Below, piece after piece: positions 48,127-57,189 of a stretch of DNA of 64,000 nt (the first letter of the stretch is position 1; the number at the start of each line of letters is the position of its first letter). Position numbers and translations under genes: made by a program. The notes under the pieces were generated by a model. The model saw only the letters and a program-made list of their open reading frames with translations. It ran no database searches and had not been told where the DNA came from. Source of the stretch: Christiangramia bathymodioli (GTDB lineage Bacteria > Bacteroidota > Bacteroidia > Flavobacteriales > Flavobacteriaceae); NCBI GenBank assembly GCA_009735695.1, contig SRSL01000001.1, positions 744,048 to 808,047 on the forward strand, given 5' to 3'.

Positions 48127-50736
48127 TTATTCTTCTCTTTCTTCCCCAGGCTCGGGTTCGCTTGGATCTGGCTGTTTGGTTGATTTTGTATCCCGAGGCC
48201 GTTCCCTGTGCTCGATTGGCACCTTAACTTCCGGAACACTGGTATCTTCCAAATCTGGCCCGTTTGAATCTTCTGGTTCTTCTTTACCCCTGTCTCCAGG
48301 CATGCTCTTAATATAGATATCCCGCTGCGGAAATGGGATGTGAATATCGGCTTCTTTAAAAGCATTATAAATATCTATAGACACATCACTCCTGGCCTGT
48401 AACCAGTTTTCGTAATGTACCCAGAAACGAAGGGTGAAATTAAGCGAGCTATCACCAAAATTCAGGAAGAGCGACTGAGGTGGTGGTTCCGGAAGCGTAT
48501 GTTTATGATTCTTTGCAACAGTATAGAGAATTTTCAAAATCTTATTGGGATCTGAACCGTAAGTAGTTCCTACAAACACCTCCACCCGCTTGGTATTATT
48601 TGAGAGCGTCCAGTTAATAAGGTCGTTAGATATCAGGTTATTATTGGGTACGATCACCTCGGCACCATCAAAGGTGGTAATATTAGAAGAACGAATGCCA
48701 ATTCGGTTTACAGTACCAAGCAAATTATCAACTTCAACGGTATCCCCTTTCAGGATAGGCCTTTCAAAAACAAGAATCAAACCTGAGATAAAATTCGAGA
48801 TCACGGTTTGCAAACCAAAGCCTATACCAAGACCCAAGGCACCAGCCATGAGGTTGAATTCACTCAGATTAATTCCGAGCGATGAAAGAGCGAAAACAAT
48901 TCCAAAGGCGATCACCAGATACCTGATCACGATCGAAATGGCAGTGGGTACCCCTTTTGGTAATTTCAGAAATCTTAAAAATCCATCCTCATCATTAAAA
49001 ATAAAGGCGATGATGCGTGTTATGAGAAATGACAGGACAAGGATTAGCAGAAACGTAAATACATCATTCAGCGTAAAGCTTATTTGCCCGATCAAATACG
49101 GTTCGCTGAGAATTTCTTCCACAAAATTGACTATTGGGTTGAGTTGGTCTATTAAATTGAGGAAGATCAGGATCCAAATAAAAACTAGTACGACCTTTAT
49201 TATTCTTAAAACTTTCTTTTCGGTAAGGAGTTTTTCCTCTGGGGAATAAATCGCCTTTACCCTGTAATGCCTGTGAATAATACTCAGAAAGATGGAATTG
49301 CAGGTTAATAATAAGGCAAAGAACCAAATAATAAGGGTTCCACTCCTGGTGGAAATTTTAAGAATAAAGTCGGCCAGGTTCACATAACCCGTCAGGTCTG
49401 CCAGGATCGCAATGATTGCCAGCACATAAATAAAGGGGACCAGTTTTAATAATAGCCTGGTAAATTTATCTTCTGTTTCTTTTAATGTTTTAAAGTATGG
49501 TTTTGTAAAAAAGTAAATTACCAGGATCACAATTAGCGTTTCCAATAAAAGAAAAAGCCTGTATTGCTCCGCATTGAACCAAACATGACTTTTTAATGAA
49601 TTCAGCACAAAAATGAGAATCGCAAAATATACCAGTCCTTTGTAGCGATCATTCATTCTTATCCACACAATAGGAACTGAACAAATCAATATCAATAAGC
49701 TTGAAATATCCAGAAAGAGTTTAGGGACCGGAATGAAAAAATACCTGGCCAGCAGTAAGGAAAGCAGGAAAATAACCGCTATATATTTTTTGGTTAAGAC
49801 TTTCCTGTACTGAAAAAGAGCTGTATCCGGCTCGATATCAGGATACTTTTTGAAAGCGTTCTTACAATATTGAATAAAAGCCACGATAAGCCCTACGAGC
49901 AACAGGAATAAGGGAAGAGAGTTTTTACTCCTGTTTAAAAATCTAATGATTTCCACCTTCGTAATCTCCAGGGAGTTCATGTTCTCATTTCTTGAAGGTG
50001 CATCGAGACCCCTGAAACCGGTATTCCATACGGGTGGAATACGCTGATAAAATAATTCGTATACACGAGACCATTTTAAATTAGTTAGGTCTTCAATAAC
50101 CTGGTTTGCCTGAGAAATTTCGCTGTTGATATTAGATTCGAGGGTGAGCAGGTCGTTATTTCTATTTTCTATGGCAGTCTTAACCTCGACGATTCTGTTT
50201 AGGGTTTCACGAATATTCTCTACCAGTTCAACTGGCAGGTTTTCCTTAACGGCATTCTGATAATTCAATTCCCAGGTCTTCTCCTCCAACCGAAGCCTTT
50301 CCAGGATAATCGAATTTCTTCGTTCCAACTCATTGATGTTGGATTCCCAATCATTGAGGTATCTTTTAAATCCCTGCCACTTGGTAATAACATTATCTAC
50401 CTTTTCTCGGTTTGGATTGGCGGTATAAAACCGGTCTACTTCAATTTTTTGTTGATCCAGAAACTCTTCATAAAACGGAAACAAGGAATCGATATTGGTT
50501 TTGTTAAGGTCTAGCCTTTTTTCAATTGACCTGATCTCTTCTTTGGTAATTTCGATCTCGCGTACGATTTGAGATAAGGGAGTTGCCTGTACCTCTTCTT
50601 CGGGTGGAATACTGTCCTGCAGCTTTTCTTCGGCCTCCGGTTCCAGAACCTGTATCTGGGCGTGGTTTAGTAAGGGCAGCCCCATTAGAACCAGGCTCAA
50701 TAATATGGCTTGAGAAGTAGGAAAGTGTTTGAACAT
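48127..50736 (-). CDS. Large mechanosensitive ion channel (MscS family)
   Basis: Inner-membrane channel that opens at high membrane tension. The 869-residue product has a signal peptide, a periplasmic coiled coil (about 60-240), roughly nine membrane helices, and a C-terminal MscS core: GLGIGFGLQTVISNFISG, the pore-lining helix, then FERPILKGDTVEVDNLLG and VPNNNLISNDLINW. The extended periplasmic domain places it in the MscK-like branch. The last 60 residues are charged and Pro/Glu/Lys-rich. The start is ATG at 50736; a 162-bp divergent space separates it from the cupin gene. Confidence 0.92.
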   Translation of the reverse strand: MFKHFPTSQAILLSLVLMGLPLLNHAQIQVLEPEAEEKLQDSIPPEEEVQATPLSQIVREIEITKEEIRSIEKRLDLNKTNIDSLFPFYEEFLDQQKIEVDRFYTANPNREKVDNVITKWQGFKRYLNDWESNINELERRNSIILERLRLEEKTWELNYQNAVKENLPVELVENIRETLNRIVEVKTAIENRNNDLLTLESNINSEISQANQVIEDLTNLKWSRVYELFYQRIPPVWNTGFRGLDAPSRNENMNSLEITKVEIIRFLNRSKNSLPLFLLLVGLIVAFIQYCKNAFKKYPDIEPDTALFQYRKVLTKKYIAVIFLLSLLLARYFFIPVPKLFLDISSLLILICSVPIVWIRMNDRYKGLVYFAILIFVLNSLKSHVWFNAEQYRLFLLLETLIVILVIYFFTKPYFKTLKETEDKFTRLLLKLVPFIYVLAIIAILADLTGYVNLADFILKISTRSGTLIIWFFALLLTCNSIFLSIIHRHYRVKAIYSPEEKLLTEKKVLRIIKVVLVFIWILIFLNLIDQLNPIVNFVEEILSEPYLIGQISFTLNDVFTFLLILVLSFLITRIIAFIFNDEDGFLRFLKLPKGVPTAISIVIRYLVIAFGIVFALSSLGINLSEFNLMAGALGLGIGFGLQTVISNFISGLILVFERPILKGDTVEVDNLLGTVNRIGIRSSNITTFDGAEVIVPNNNLISNDLINWTLSNNTKRVEVFVGTTYGSDPNKILKILYTVAKNHKHTLPEPPPQSLFLNFGDSSLNFTLRFWVHYENWLQARSDVSIDIYNAFKEADIHIPFPQRDIYIKSMPGDRGKEEPEDSNGPDLEDTSVPEVKVPIEHRERPRDTKSTKQPDPSEPEPGEEREE

Positions 50737-50898
50737 ATAAGAGTAGCTGCGATCTTTCCTAGCTAATATACTATTTTTAGACTTCTGATTAAGAGTGTGT
50801 TGAAGTCAAAATTTATTTTTCAAAAGCAAAACTGCTTCGCCTGAGGTGCCCTATGTATAATTTAGTAATTTGCAGATAATAGCCTTCAAATTAACTAA

Positions 50899-51399
50899 AT
50901 GAGCACAACGCAGGAAATTATTGAGAAGCTGGATTTAAAACCTCATCCCGAAGGTGGATTTTTCAGGGAAACCTACCGCAGCAAGGGAGAAATCGCTGCG
51001 GCAGGATTAAATTCAAATTATTATAGCAGTAGAAATTATAGCACCTGTATTTATTTTCTACTCACTTCTGAAAAGTTTTCGGCATTTCATCGCATCAAAC
51101 AGGACGAGATCTGGCATTTTTATGATGGGGCCACTATCGAGTTGCATATCATTTCCGAAAGCGGGGTCCTGGATTCCATTAAAATTGGCCGCGATATCTT
51201 TAATGGGCAAACGCCCCAGGTAATCGTTCCCGGTGGCAGCTGGTTTGCAGCCGAGGTGAGCTCTAAGGATTCTCATTCCCTCGTTGGCTGTACGGTAGCA
51301 CCGGGATTTGATTTTTCAGATTTTGAACTTGCCGATAGGACCAGGCTTATTTCAGAATTTCCTCAACACGAGGACTTGATCAGGAAATTCACCCGGTAG
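50899..51399 (+). CDS. Cupin superfamily protein, DUF985
   Basis: The 166-residue product starts with the DUF985 signature LKPHPEGGFFRETYRS and has the cupin metal box pattern AFHRIKQDEIWHFYDGAT followed by SLVGCTVAPGFDFSDFEL. The family includes putative sugar isomerases; the substrate is unknown. It has its own promoter region. Its stop is 1 bp from the stop of the convergent HTH gene. Confidence 0.9.
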   Translation: MSTTQEIIEKLDLKPHPEGGFFRETYRSKGEIAAAGLNSNYYSSRNYSTCIYFLLTSEKFSAFHRIKQDEIWHFYDGATIELHIISESGVLDSIKIGRDIFNGQTPQVIVPGGSWFAAEVSSKDSHSLVGCTVAPGFDFSDFELADRTRLISEFPQHEDLIRKFTR

Positions 51400-51400
51400 A

Positions 51401-51598
51401 TCAGGCCTCCTCATCCTGAAAAATTTCTTCAATCGAAAGCTTGAACAACCGGGCAAATCTAAAGGCCAAGGGCAAACTGGGATCGAATTTACCCTTTTCG
51501 ATCGCATTGATAGTTTGCCTGGAAACCCCGGTTTCATCGGCCAGCTGGGCCTGGGTCATATCGTTCTCTGCACGTAATATCTTGAGTCTGTTTTTCAT
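51401..51598 (-). CDS. XRE-type helix-turn-helix regulator
   Basis: The 65-residue protein is almost entirely an HTH_3 domain: QAQLADETGVSRQTINAIEKGK (16-37) followed by ARLFKLSIEEIFQDEEA. Such small regulators often control their own operon. It overlaps the upstream membrane-protein gene by 4 bp, so both are on one transcript. A 16-bp perfect palindrome at the predicted promoter of that operon (52033-52048) is a plausible binding site. Confidence 0.9.
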   Translation of the reverse strand: MKNRLKILRAENDMTQAQLADETGVSRQTINAIEKGKFDPSLPLAFRFARLFKLSIEEIFQDEEA

Positions 51599-52008
51599 TT
51601 GTACCTGGAATTAATGATTAAAATAGATACCAGGTACGTAAGTCCCATTAATATGACCAGGTATGAAATTTCGGCATCATAAGAAATAATATTGGTCACA
51701 TCCATTGTGGAGTACGTTATGCCGGCTACCAATGTTACACCGAGACAAATACCCATTGCTTCAAGATGTATTTTGCGTTGAAGTTCGTCCAGGCCATTTA
51801 GGTGCCTTATATTGGCTATGATCATTCCCAGGCCAATTGCTGTATTGATGACCAATGCAATAATGGTGATCGTACTGTTCTGGTTCCAGATCAATTCATG
51901 GCCAAAAGTTACCAGTGCCAGAGTAAGCACCCATAAGGCTGTCCACGCCGCCAGGTTCTTTGTATTACGTTTATGACGGTCTTTAAAAAATTTTTGTTCC
52001 TTATTCAT
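51595..52008 (-). CDS. Small four-helix membrane protein with DELQRK motif
   Basis: The 137-residue product has a polar N-terminus and four membrane helices (AAWTALWVLTLALVTFGHEL, TIIALVINTAIGLGMII, MGICLGVTLVAGITYS, YLVILMGLTYLVSILII). Between helices two and three it has LDELQRKIHLEAMG, a motif I recognise from small membrane proteins next to XRE regulators; function unknown. The start is ATG at 52008. It overlaps the HTH regulator gene by 4 bp (ATGA). Confidence 0.85.
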   Translation of the reverse strand: MNKEQKFFKDRHKRNTKNLAAWTALWVLTLALVTFGHELIWNQNSTITIIALVINTAIGLGMIIANIRHLNGLDELQRKIHLEAMGICLGVTLVAGITYSTMDVTNIISYDAEISYLVILMGLTYLVSILIINSRYK

Positions 52009-52010
52009 TT

Positions 52011-52019
52011 TGTAAAGTT
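52011..52019 (-). promoter_or_regulatory. Extra half-site TGTAAAGTT downstream of palindrome
   Basis: On the plus strand TGTAAAGTT repeats one arm of the GTAAAGTTAACTTTAC palindrome at 52033-52048. It lies 3 bp upstream of the ATG at 52008, in the leader. Confidence 0.35.
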
Positions 52020-52032
52020 TATTAGATTTTAA

Positions 52033-52048
52033 GTAAAGTTAACTTTAC
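52033..52048. promoter_or_regulatory. 16-bp perfect palindrome, candidate operator of HTH operon
   Basis: GTAAAGTTAACTTTAC is identical to its reverse complement. It directly follows a TATATTTG -7 box (minus strand), so it covers the expected transcription start of the membrane-protein/HTH operon. Placement and symmetry fit autorepression by the encoded XRE regulator. Confidence 0.6.
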
Positions 52049-52049
52049 A

Positions 52050-52057
52050 CAAATATA
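52050..52057 (-). promoter_or_regulatory. -7 box of HTH/membrane-protein operon
   Basis: On the minus strand TATATTTG fits TAnnTTTG exactly. It lies 42 bp before the ATG at 52008 and next to the palindrome. Confidence 0.55.
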
Positions 52058-52125
52058 GACAAAAATTTAATATGTCAAGTTTTATTTACATTTTATTGAA
52101 AAATTTTATGTGAGTTGATTAGGTG

Positions 52126-52794
52126 TTATTGATCGTCAAGTAAAACTGCCTGTGGTGAAGCTCCCAGCTCTTTTAGAATCTTTCCTACCTGCTCGGTCAT
52201 TTTCGGCGGACCACAAACATAGAACTGAGCATCAAAATCATCGATATGCTCCAGCAAGAAATCTTTATCTATGTATCCATTTATATGATCTGTATCATCC
52301 TGGTCTGTGATCACATAATAGGCCTGTTCGCCAAGCATGGCATCCAGTTCGTCCTTCAGGATAATATCCACATCGGTTTTATTGGAAAAGAAAAGCGTGC
52401 TGCCAATATCCTGACCATCCATTTTAAGATCTCTCAAAATTGCCAGGTATGGCGTAATTCCGGCGCCTCCCGCAATGATGTATCCAGGACCCTTGTATTC
52501 TATTGCGCCCCAGGTATCCCGAATGATCAGTTCATCACCTGGCTTTAGTTTAGCCATTTGCTCAGTGACTCCATTATGGTCTGGATATATTTTAATGGTG
52601 AATTCCAGGAACGGATCCTGTACCAGGCTGGTAAAACTGAACGGCCTTTTTTCATCTTTCCACTTTTCATCATTGATAGATACTTCGGTAGCCTGGCCAG
52701 GGGTAAATGTATAATTCGCCGGTTTCTCGGTTCGAAACCTTTTCACATTATGAGTAACATCTCCCACCGACTGAATTTTGACTATTTGTTCCAT
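52126..52794 (-). CDS. FAD/NAD(P)-binding oxidoreductase (flavodoxin/ferredoxin reductase-like)
   Basis: Single-chain NAD(P)H oxidoreductase. The 222-residue product has the FAD-binding RPFSFTS, the NAD-binding IIAGGAGITPYLAILRDL and the C-terminal FYVCGPPKMTEQVGKIL. It lacks an iron-sulfur or oxygenase domain. It may supply electrons to an unknown partner; no partner gene is adjacent. The start is ATG at 52794, with 154 bp of AT-rich space to the YihY gene. Confidence 0.92.
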   Translation of the reverse strand: MEQIVKIQSVGDVTHNVKRFRTEKPANYTFTPGQATEVSINDEKWKDEKRPFSFTSLVQDPFLEFTIKIYPDHNGVTEQMAKLKPGDELIIRDTWGAIEYKGPGYIIAGGAGITPYLAILRDLKMDGQDIGSTLFFSNKTDVDIILKDELDAMLGEQAYYVITDQDDTDHINGYIDKDFLLEHIDDFDAQFYVCGPPKMTEQVGKILKELGASPQAVLLDDQ

Positions 52795-52948
52795 TTTTTA
52801 TTTTGAATTTAATTTTTTTCTGTTGAAGCTACTCCCTCAGGAAGGCTGATTTTCAAAATTTTAACCTTAATCTCGTAGTACCCTGACAATTTTAAGGAAG
52901 CTTTATTAATTGTTAGCCTGAAGCTTCGAATCCGAATCAACAGATCGG

Positions 52949-53881
52949 TTAGGAGTGGTGATCATGATTTGCAAATTCTTTTACAATGGCAGACCTGCTT
53001 CGGAAATACTTTTCAATTTCGGAATTTACCTCGGCGCCCAGCAGCACGATAAAAGAGAACAGAAAAAACCAAAGCAATAAAATAATAACGGCGGCAAAAC
53101 TGCCATAAGCCTCGCCATAACTTCCGAAGTTCTCCACATACCAGCTAAATAACATCGACCCACCAAGCCATAGAACAGTGGCGAGAATCGCACCCAGGGA
53201 CCTCCACCTGAATTCAGAGTTTTTGCGGCAGGGTGCGATCTTGTAGATGGCTGCCATGAAAAAGATGAGCAGCAATCCCATGATGATCCATCTTGAGATC
53301 CCGATTAAATTCTTCCATACACCCGGAAGTTGCAACTTATCTATAAGGCCCGGGAACACAATTACCATCCCAACCCCAATGATTCCAAGCAAAACGGTTC
53401 CGAAGGTGAATGAAAGGCTAAGAAGTGTTTTTTTTATAAATCCCCGGGTATCCCTGGTATTATAAGCAATATTTACTCCTTCGAATATCGCCGAAGTACC
53501 CTTGTTCGCACTCCATATACTCAACAGAATGCTTATAACCAGACCCCAACCCAGGGCCTCCTGAGATTGTTCCAGTGAAGAAGTAATCACCTCATTAAGA
53601 ATACCAAATACCTGTTCGGGCATGGTAGCAGAAATACTGGATAAGTGATCCTGTATTTTTGCAGGATCAAAGGCCAGACTATAGAGAGCCAGTAAGGCCG
53701 CTATGGCCGGAAAGATTGCCAGAAAGAAATAAAAGGCCACTCCAGCCGAGACGATCTGAACATGATCGGTCTTTAACTGTTTTAAAATGTTCTTGCTTAA
53801 GTGTTTCCAGGTACTAATAGAAATATTCCCGGATGTGATCTTTTTATCTGAATAGACCTCATTTTGAACCTGCTCTCCCAT
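52949..53881 (-). CDS. YihY/virulence factor BrkB family membrane protein
   Basis: The 310-residue product has six membrane helices, with the family sequence SAGVAFYFFLAIFPAIAALLALY, the middle SIWSANKGTSAIFEGVNIAYN and the C-terminal YGSFAAVIILLLWFFLFSFIVLLGAEVNSEIEK. The family was once called RNase BN by error; it is a membrane protein of unclear function. Start ATG 53881. Confidence 0.92.
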   Translation of the reverse strand: MGEQVQNEVYSDKKITSGNISISTWKHLSKNILKQLKTDHVQIVSAGVAFYFFLAIFPAIAALLALYSLAFDPAKIQDHLSSISATMPEQVFGILNEVITSSLEQSQEALGWGLVISILLSIWSANKGTSAIFEGVNIAYNTRDTRGFIKKTLLSLSFTFGTVLLGIIGVGMVIVFPGLIDKLQLPGVWKNLIGISRWIIMGLLLIFFMAAIYKIAPCRKNSEFRWRSLGAILATVLWLGGSMLFSWYVENFGSYGEAYGSFAAVIILLLWFFLFSFIVLLGAEVNSEIEKYFRSRSAIVKEFANHDHHS

Positions 53882-53986
53882 TTTTTCTCTCAGTATTAAT
53901 TGGCTATCCCTTTAATTTACTGAGATTATGAAGCAAAATGAAGTCTTTTGCGATTAATTAACAATAGCGTTCTCCCAAAGTTACTT

Positions 53987-54373
53987 TCAGGCAGATTTAG
54001 TTTCACTTAACAACTCTTCGATCTTGTTCATTAGATCTTCGATCTCAAAAGGCTTTGAGATAAAATCGTTTGCACCTGCCTGCCTGCAAATCTCTCCAGC
54101 CTTATGCAGGGCAGACATCATCAATACCGGCATTTCGCGCATGATCTTTTCATCGCTCTTCCTTAGGTTCACGCAAACATCACTACCATTAATACCCGAA
54201 ATCAACAAGTCTAACAGTACCAGATCTATATTTTCTGAACGGATTATCTTATGCACCAACTCGGGTTTCTCGGTAACAAAAACCTTGTAACCGTTAAACT
54301 CGAGCAAAACCTTCAACATTTCTCCAATTCCAGAGTCATCATCAACAACCAGAATCTTTCTCTCGTTACTCAT
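53987..54373 (-). CDS. Single-domain response regulator (lone receiver)
   Basis: From the ATG at 54373 it has 128 residues (MSNERKILVVDDDSG); an open TTG at 54376 is less likely. It is only a receiver: acidic pair Asp11-Asp12, phosphorylation site Asp55 in LVLLDLLISG, and the Lys of FISKPFEIE near 108. There is no output domain, so it works by binding another protein or as a phosphate relay. It lies 4 bp after the histidine kinase gene and is its probable partner. Confidence 0.93.
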   Translation of the reverse strand: MSNERKILVVDDDSGIGEMLKVLLEFNGYKVFVTEKPELVHKIIRSENIDLVLLDLLISGINGSDVCVNLRKSDEKIMREMPVLMMSALHKAGEICRQAGANDFISKPFEIEDLMNKIEELLSETKSA

Positions 54374-54377
54374 CAAA

Positions 54378-57023
54378 CTAATTATTTTCTGAAGCTAATT
54401 TTAATGTAAATGTAAATTCTGAACCTTCTCCTTTTTCACTCTTCACCTCGATAGAGCCATTATGTCTTTTTATGATCTCTTTTGCAAGGTACAAACCAAT
54501 TCCGAAGCCCGAATAGGTTTCTTCATTTTTACCGTCTACGCGGTAGAAACGTTTAAAGATTTTCTTTTGATTCTTTTTGGAGATCCCAATTCCATGGTCG
54601 GTAACACTAACCGAAACCTGATCTTCACCAGATTTGAATATCCGTATATTCACTTCCTGGCTGTTAGGTGAATACTTGATCGCATTGGTAACCAGGTTGA
54701 TCAACACCTGGCCAATCCTGTCTTTATCCCCATAAACCGTACAGGCGATCTCTTCCTTAACGGAAATATCATACTGGGTATTGGTATAACCAATATCCTG
54801 CACTGTTTCCTTAACCATATTATTAAGGTTAAACTCTTCCTTTTGAAGTTCCAACTTGTTCTTTTCGATCCTGGAAAGGTCGAGCATTTCTGAAATCAGC
54901 CTGGTTAACCGAACGATCTGATGATCTATTCGCTCCAGAGAGGTTTCCAAAGGAATGCCTAACAGGTCTGTACTCTCCTTGCGTTTTAAGAGACTTAGCA
55001 GCAACTGCACATATCCCTTGATGGATGTTACAGGAGTTTTTAATTCATGGCTTACCATTTTAAGGAAATCTTCCTTTCGCTTTTCTTCGGCTTTTAATTT
55101 CTGAATTTCGGTAGCGGTAAAGATCCACATTTGAACCTGTCCGTTATCGTCGGTGATTGCCTCTGCCCTACTAAGGTGCCAGTTGTATTTCTTTTTGTTA
55201 TTCAGAAAACGGAATTCCATTTCGAAATCTTCGCCGGTTTTCTGAGAATTGTTCCACCGGGCATTAAACTCCTTTTTATCGGCAGAATGAATAAACTGAA
55301 ACCAGCCATTGGATATAAGCTCATCAATGGAAAGCCCGGTATATTCCAGCCATCCCTGGTTAAAATAGGTGAAATTCCCATCAGCATCGGTACTCGCAAT
55401 TTTCTCCGGCATCATATCTGCCATCAAACGGAAACGAGTTTCACTTTCCTTTATTTTATCCTTGGATTTTTTCATTTCGGTGACATCTACGGCCATGTTT
55501 AAAATTCCGTAGATTTCCCCGCTTTCATCCCGAAGGGCTTTATAAGTATAATTAAAATAGTTGGTTTGCAACTCACCATCTATCATAAGGCTGGCCGGGT
55601 CTTCCTTTCCCCAGTACATGTTACCTGTTGTATACACCTCCTGAAGCAGGTCATGAAAAGGCTGACCTTCCAGTTCAGGAAGCGCCTCGTGTAAAGTGGT
55701 TCCGATCACCGAATGATCCTTACCCCAAAGCTGTATCATGGCATCATTGGCCATGGAGATCCTCATTTCCTTCCCGGTGTAAAGGGCCGTAGCCACGGTA
55801 GCCTCCTCAATAATGGTACGAATTCGGTGTTCCTTTTCGTTCACCAGCTGTTCCTTCAATTTTTCTTCATGAATATCGATCACGGTACCAACCATTCCTT
55901 CATATTCACCTTCCGAATTGAACTTCAGACTTCCGCTATCCCGAACCCAGCGATAATCGCCATTTTTATTCCTTAATCTGAAATTGGCCTGGAATTCCTT
56001 ACGTTCAGCATTTGCGATTTTGAAATTCTGCTCCACTTCATCCTGATCTTCGGGATGAACTGCCTGTAGCCAGCCAAAATCCCTTGCATCTTCAGCCGTT
56101 TGACCAGTATATTCAAACCATTTTTTATTCAGATAATAGTTTTCGCCATCCGGTTTAGATATCCATAAAATGGCCGGTACCGCATCGACAAGGTCCTGAA
56201 GTTCCTGTTCACTTTTTTCGAGTTTATGCCTGGAAATCACCTTTTCGGTTACATCCACGGCATGCACAAAAATACCAGTAACAGAACCCTGGGAATTTTT
56301 AATAGGTTGGTAAACAAAGTCAATATAAGCCTGTTTTGAACCCATAGCCTCCTCCTCCAGGTTTACCTTCATCTCATTCCCTCTAAAGGCCTTACCGGTC
56401 TGGTATACCTCATCCAGCATTTCATAAAAACCCTGGCCTTCAATATCGGGCAAGGCCTGTCGAACTGGTTTGCCAATAATATCCCGGTGTCCTATTAAAT
56501 GATAATAATTGTCATTGGCCATTTCGAAGACATGTTCAGGGCCGTTCAGAATACAGATCATGGCAGGAGCCTGTGAAAAGATATCATCAAATTTCTCTAC
56601 ATGTTCATCCTTTTCCTCCTGAATCTTTGAATTGGTATTTTTACTGAATGAAATAAGGATTAGATCCGGTTCAGCCTCAGGCAATGCCAGGTAATTTGCA
56701 TTTACCAGGAAATTAGTACTGGAATCTTTTGAAGCTCCTAATTTTAGCGGAAGCTCTTCTATAGCTCCTGAAGGCAACTGTTTGGAAAGGGCTTTTCGAA
56801 GTTCATCAAAATTTCCAGATTCAGAATTCCAGATTTCCGCAAACTTCTCTTTCGAATCCAGCCTGAAAACAGCCAAAAGGGATGAATTTGAATCTATATA
56901 ATTAAGATCGGAATCCAAAATAAGCAAAGGCTCCCGGACCGTGGTTAAAATGCTTGCGGCGGTTTTTTTCAAAGTATCGTCAGTAATTTTTTGGTCATAA
57001 GAATGCCCAGGTATTTCGCTCAT
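54378..57023 (-). CDS. Multi-PAS cytoplasmic hybrid-free histidine kinase
   Basis: The 881-residue kinase has no membrane helix. It has five PAS-like domains (about 25-140, 150-265, 275-395, 405-525, 530-650), then HisKA with FLKMVSHELKTPVTS and a HATPase domain with INLVTNAIKYSPN (N box), DHGIGISKKNQKKIF (G1) and GFGIGLYLAKEI (G2). PAS 2 resembles PAS 4 (ALPDIEGQ and ALPELEGQ) and PAS 3 resembles PAS 5 (NKKWFEYTG and NQGWLEYTG), suggesting duplication of a two-domain unit. It probably senses an internal or diffusible signal; the signal is unknown. The receiver follows 4 bp later. Confidence 0.94.
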   Translation of the reverse strand: MSEIPGHSYDQKITDDTLKKTAASILTTVREPLLILDSDLNYIDSNSSLLAVFRLDSKEKFAEIWNSESGNFDELRKALSKQLPSGAIEELPLKLGASKDSSTNFLVNANYLALPEAEPDLILISFSKNTNSKIQEEKDEHVEKFDDIFSQAPAMICILNGPEHVFEMANDNYYHLIGHRDIIGKPVRQALPDIEGQGFYEMLDEVYQTGKAFRGNEMKVNLEEEAMGSKQAYIDFVYQPIKNSQGSVTGIFVHAVDVTEKVISRHKLEKSEQELQDLVDAVPAILWISKPDGENYYLNKKWFEYTGQTAEDARDFGWLQAVHPEDQDEVEQNFKIANAERKEFQANFRLRNKNGDYRWVRDSGSLKFNSEGEYEGMVGTVIDIHEEKLKEQLVNEKEHRIRTIIEEATVATALYTGKEMRISMANDAMIQLWGKDHSVIGTTLHEALPELEGQPFHDLLQEVYTTGNMYWGKEDPASLMIDGELQTNYFNYTYKALRDESGEIYGILNMAVDVTEMKKSKDKIKESETRFRLMADMMPEKIASTDADGNFTYFNQGWLEYTGLSIDELISNGWFQFIHSADKKEFNARWNNSQKTGEDFEMEFRFLNNKKKYNWHLSRAEAITDDNGQVQMWIFTATEIQKLKAEEKRKEDFLKMVSHELKTPVTSIKGYVQLLLSLLKRKESTDLLGIPLETSLERIDHQIVRLTRLISEMLDLSRIEKNKLELQKEEFNLNNMVKETVQDIGYTNTQYDISVKEEIACTVYGDKDRIGQVLINLVTNAIKYSPNSQEVNIRIFKSGEDQVSVSVTDHGIGISKKNQKKIFKRFYRVDGKNEETYSGFGIGLYLAKEIIKRHNGSIEVKSEKGEGSEFTFTLKLASENN

Positions 57024-57189
57024 AATATTTAATCTCCGGTAAAAAATTCTGGCACCCAGATGGCCTGCTAAAATACATTAAATTTTAACATATTAAAATT
57101 AAACTGAGCATTGTAAAGAACTCAATCCCTGTTTTTTTGGACGGAATCACAGCAGGAAAAAATACAGGCAAAGATGCTGTCTACAGGCT

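Noticed and set aside
48590-49249. 219-codon plus-strand ORF
   Set aside because: It lies antisense inside the MscS gene, is low in plausible domain content and follows from the codon composition of the real gene.
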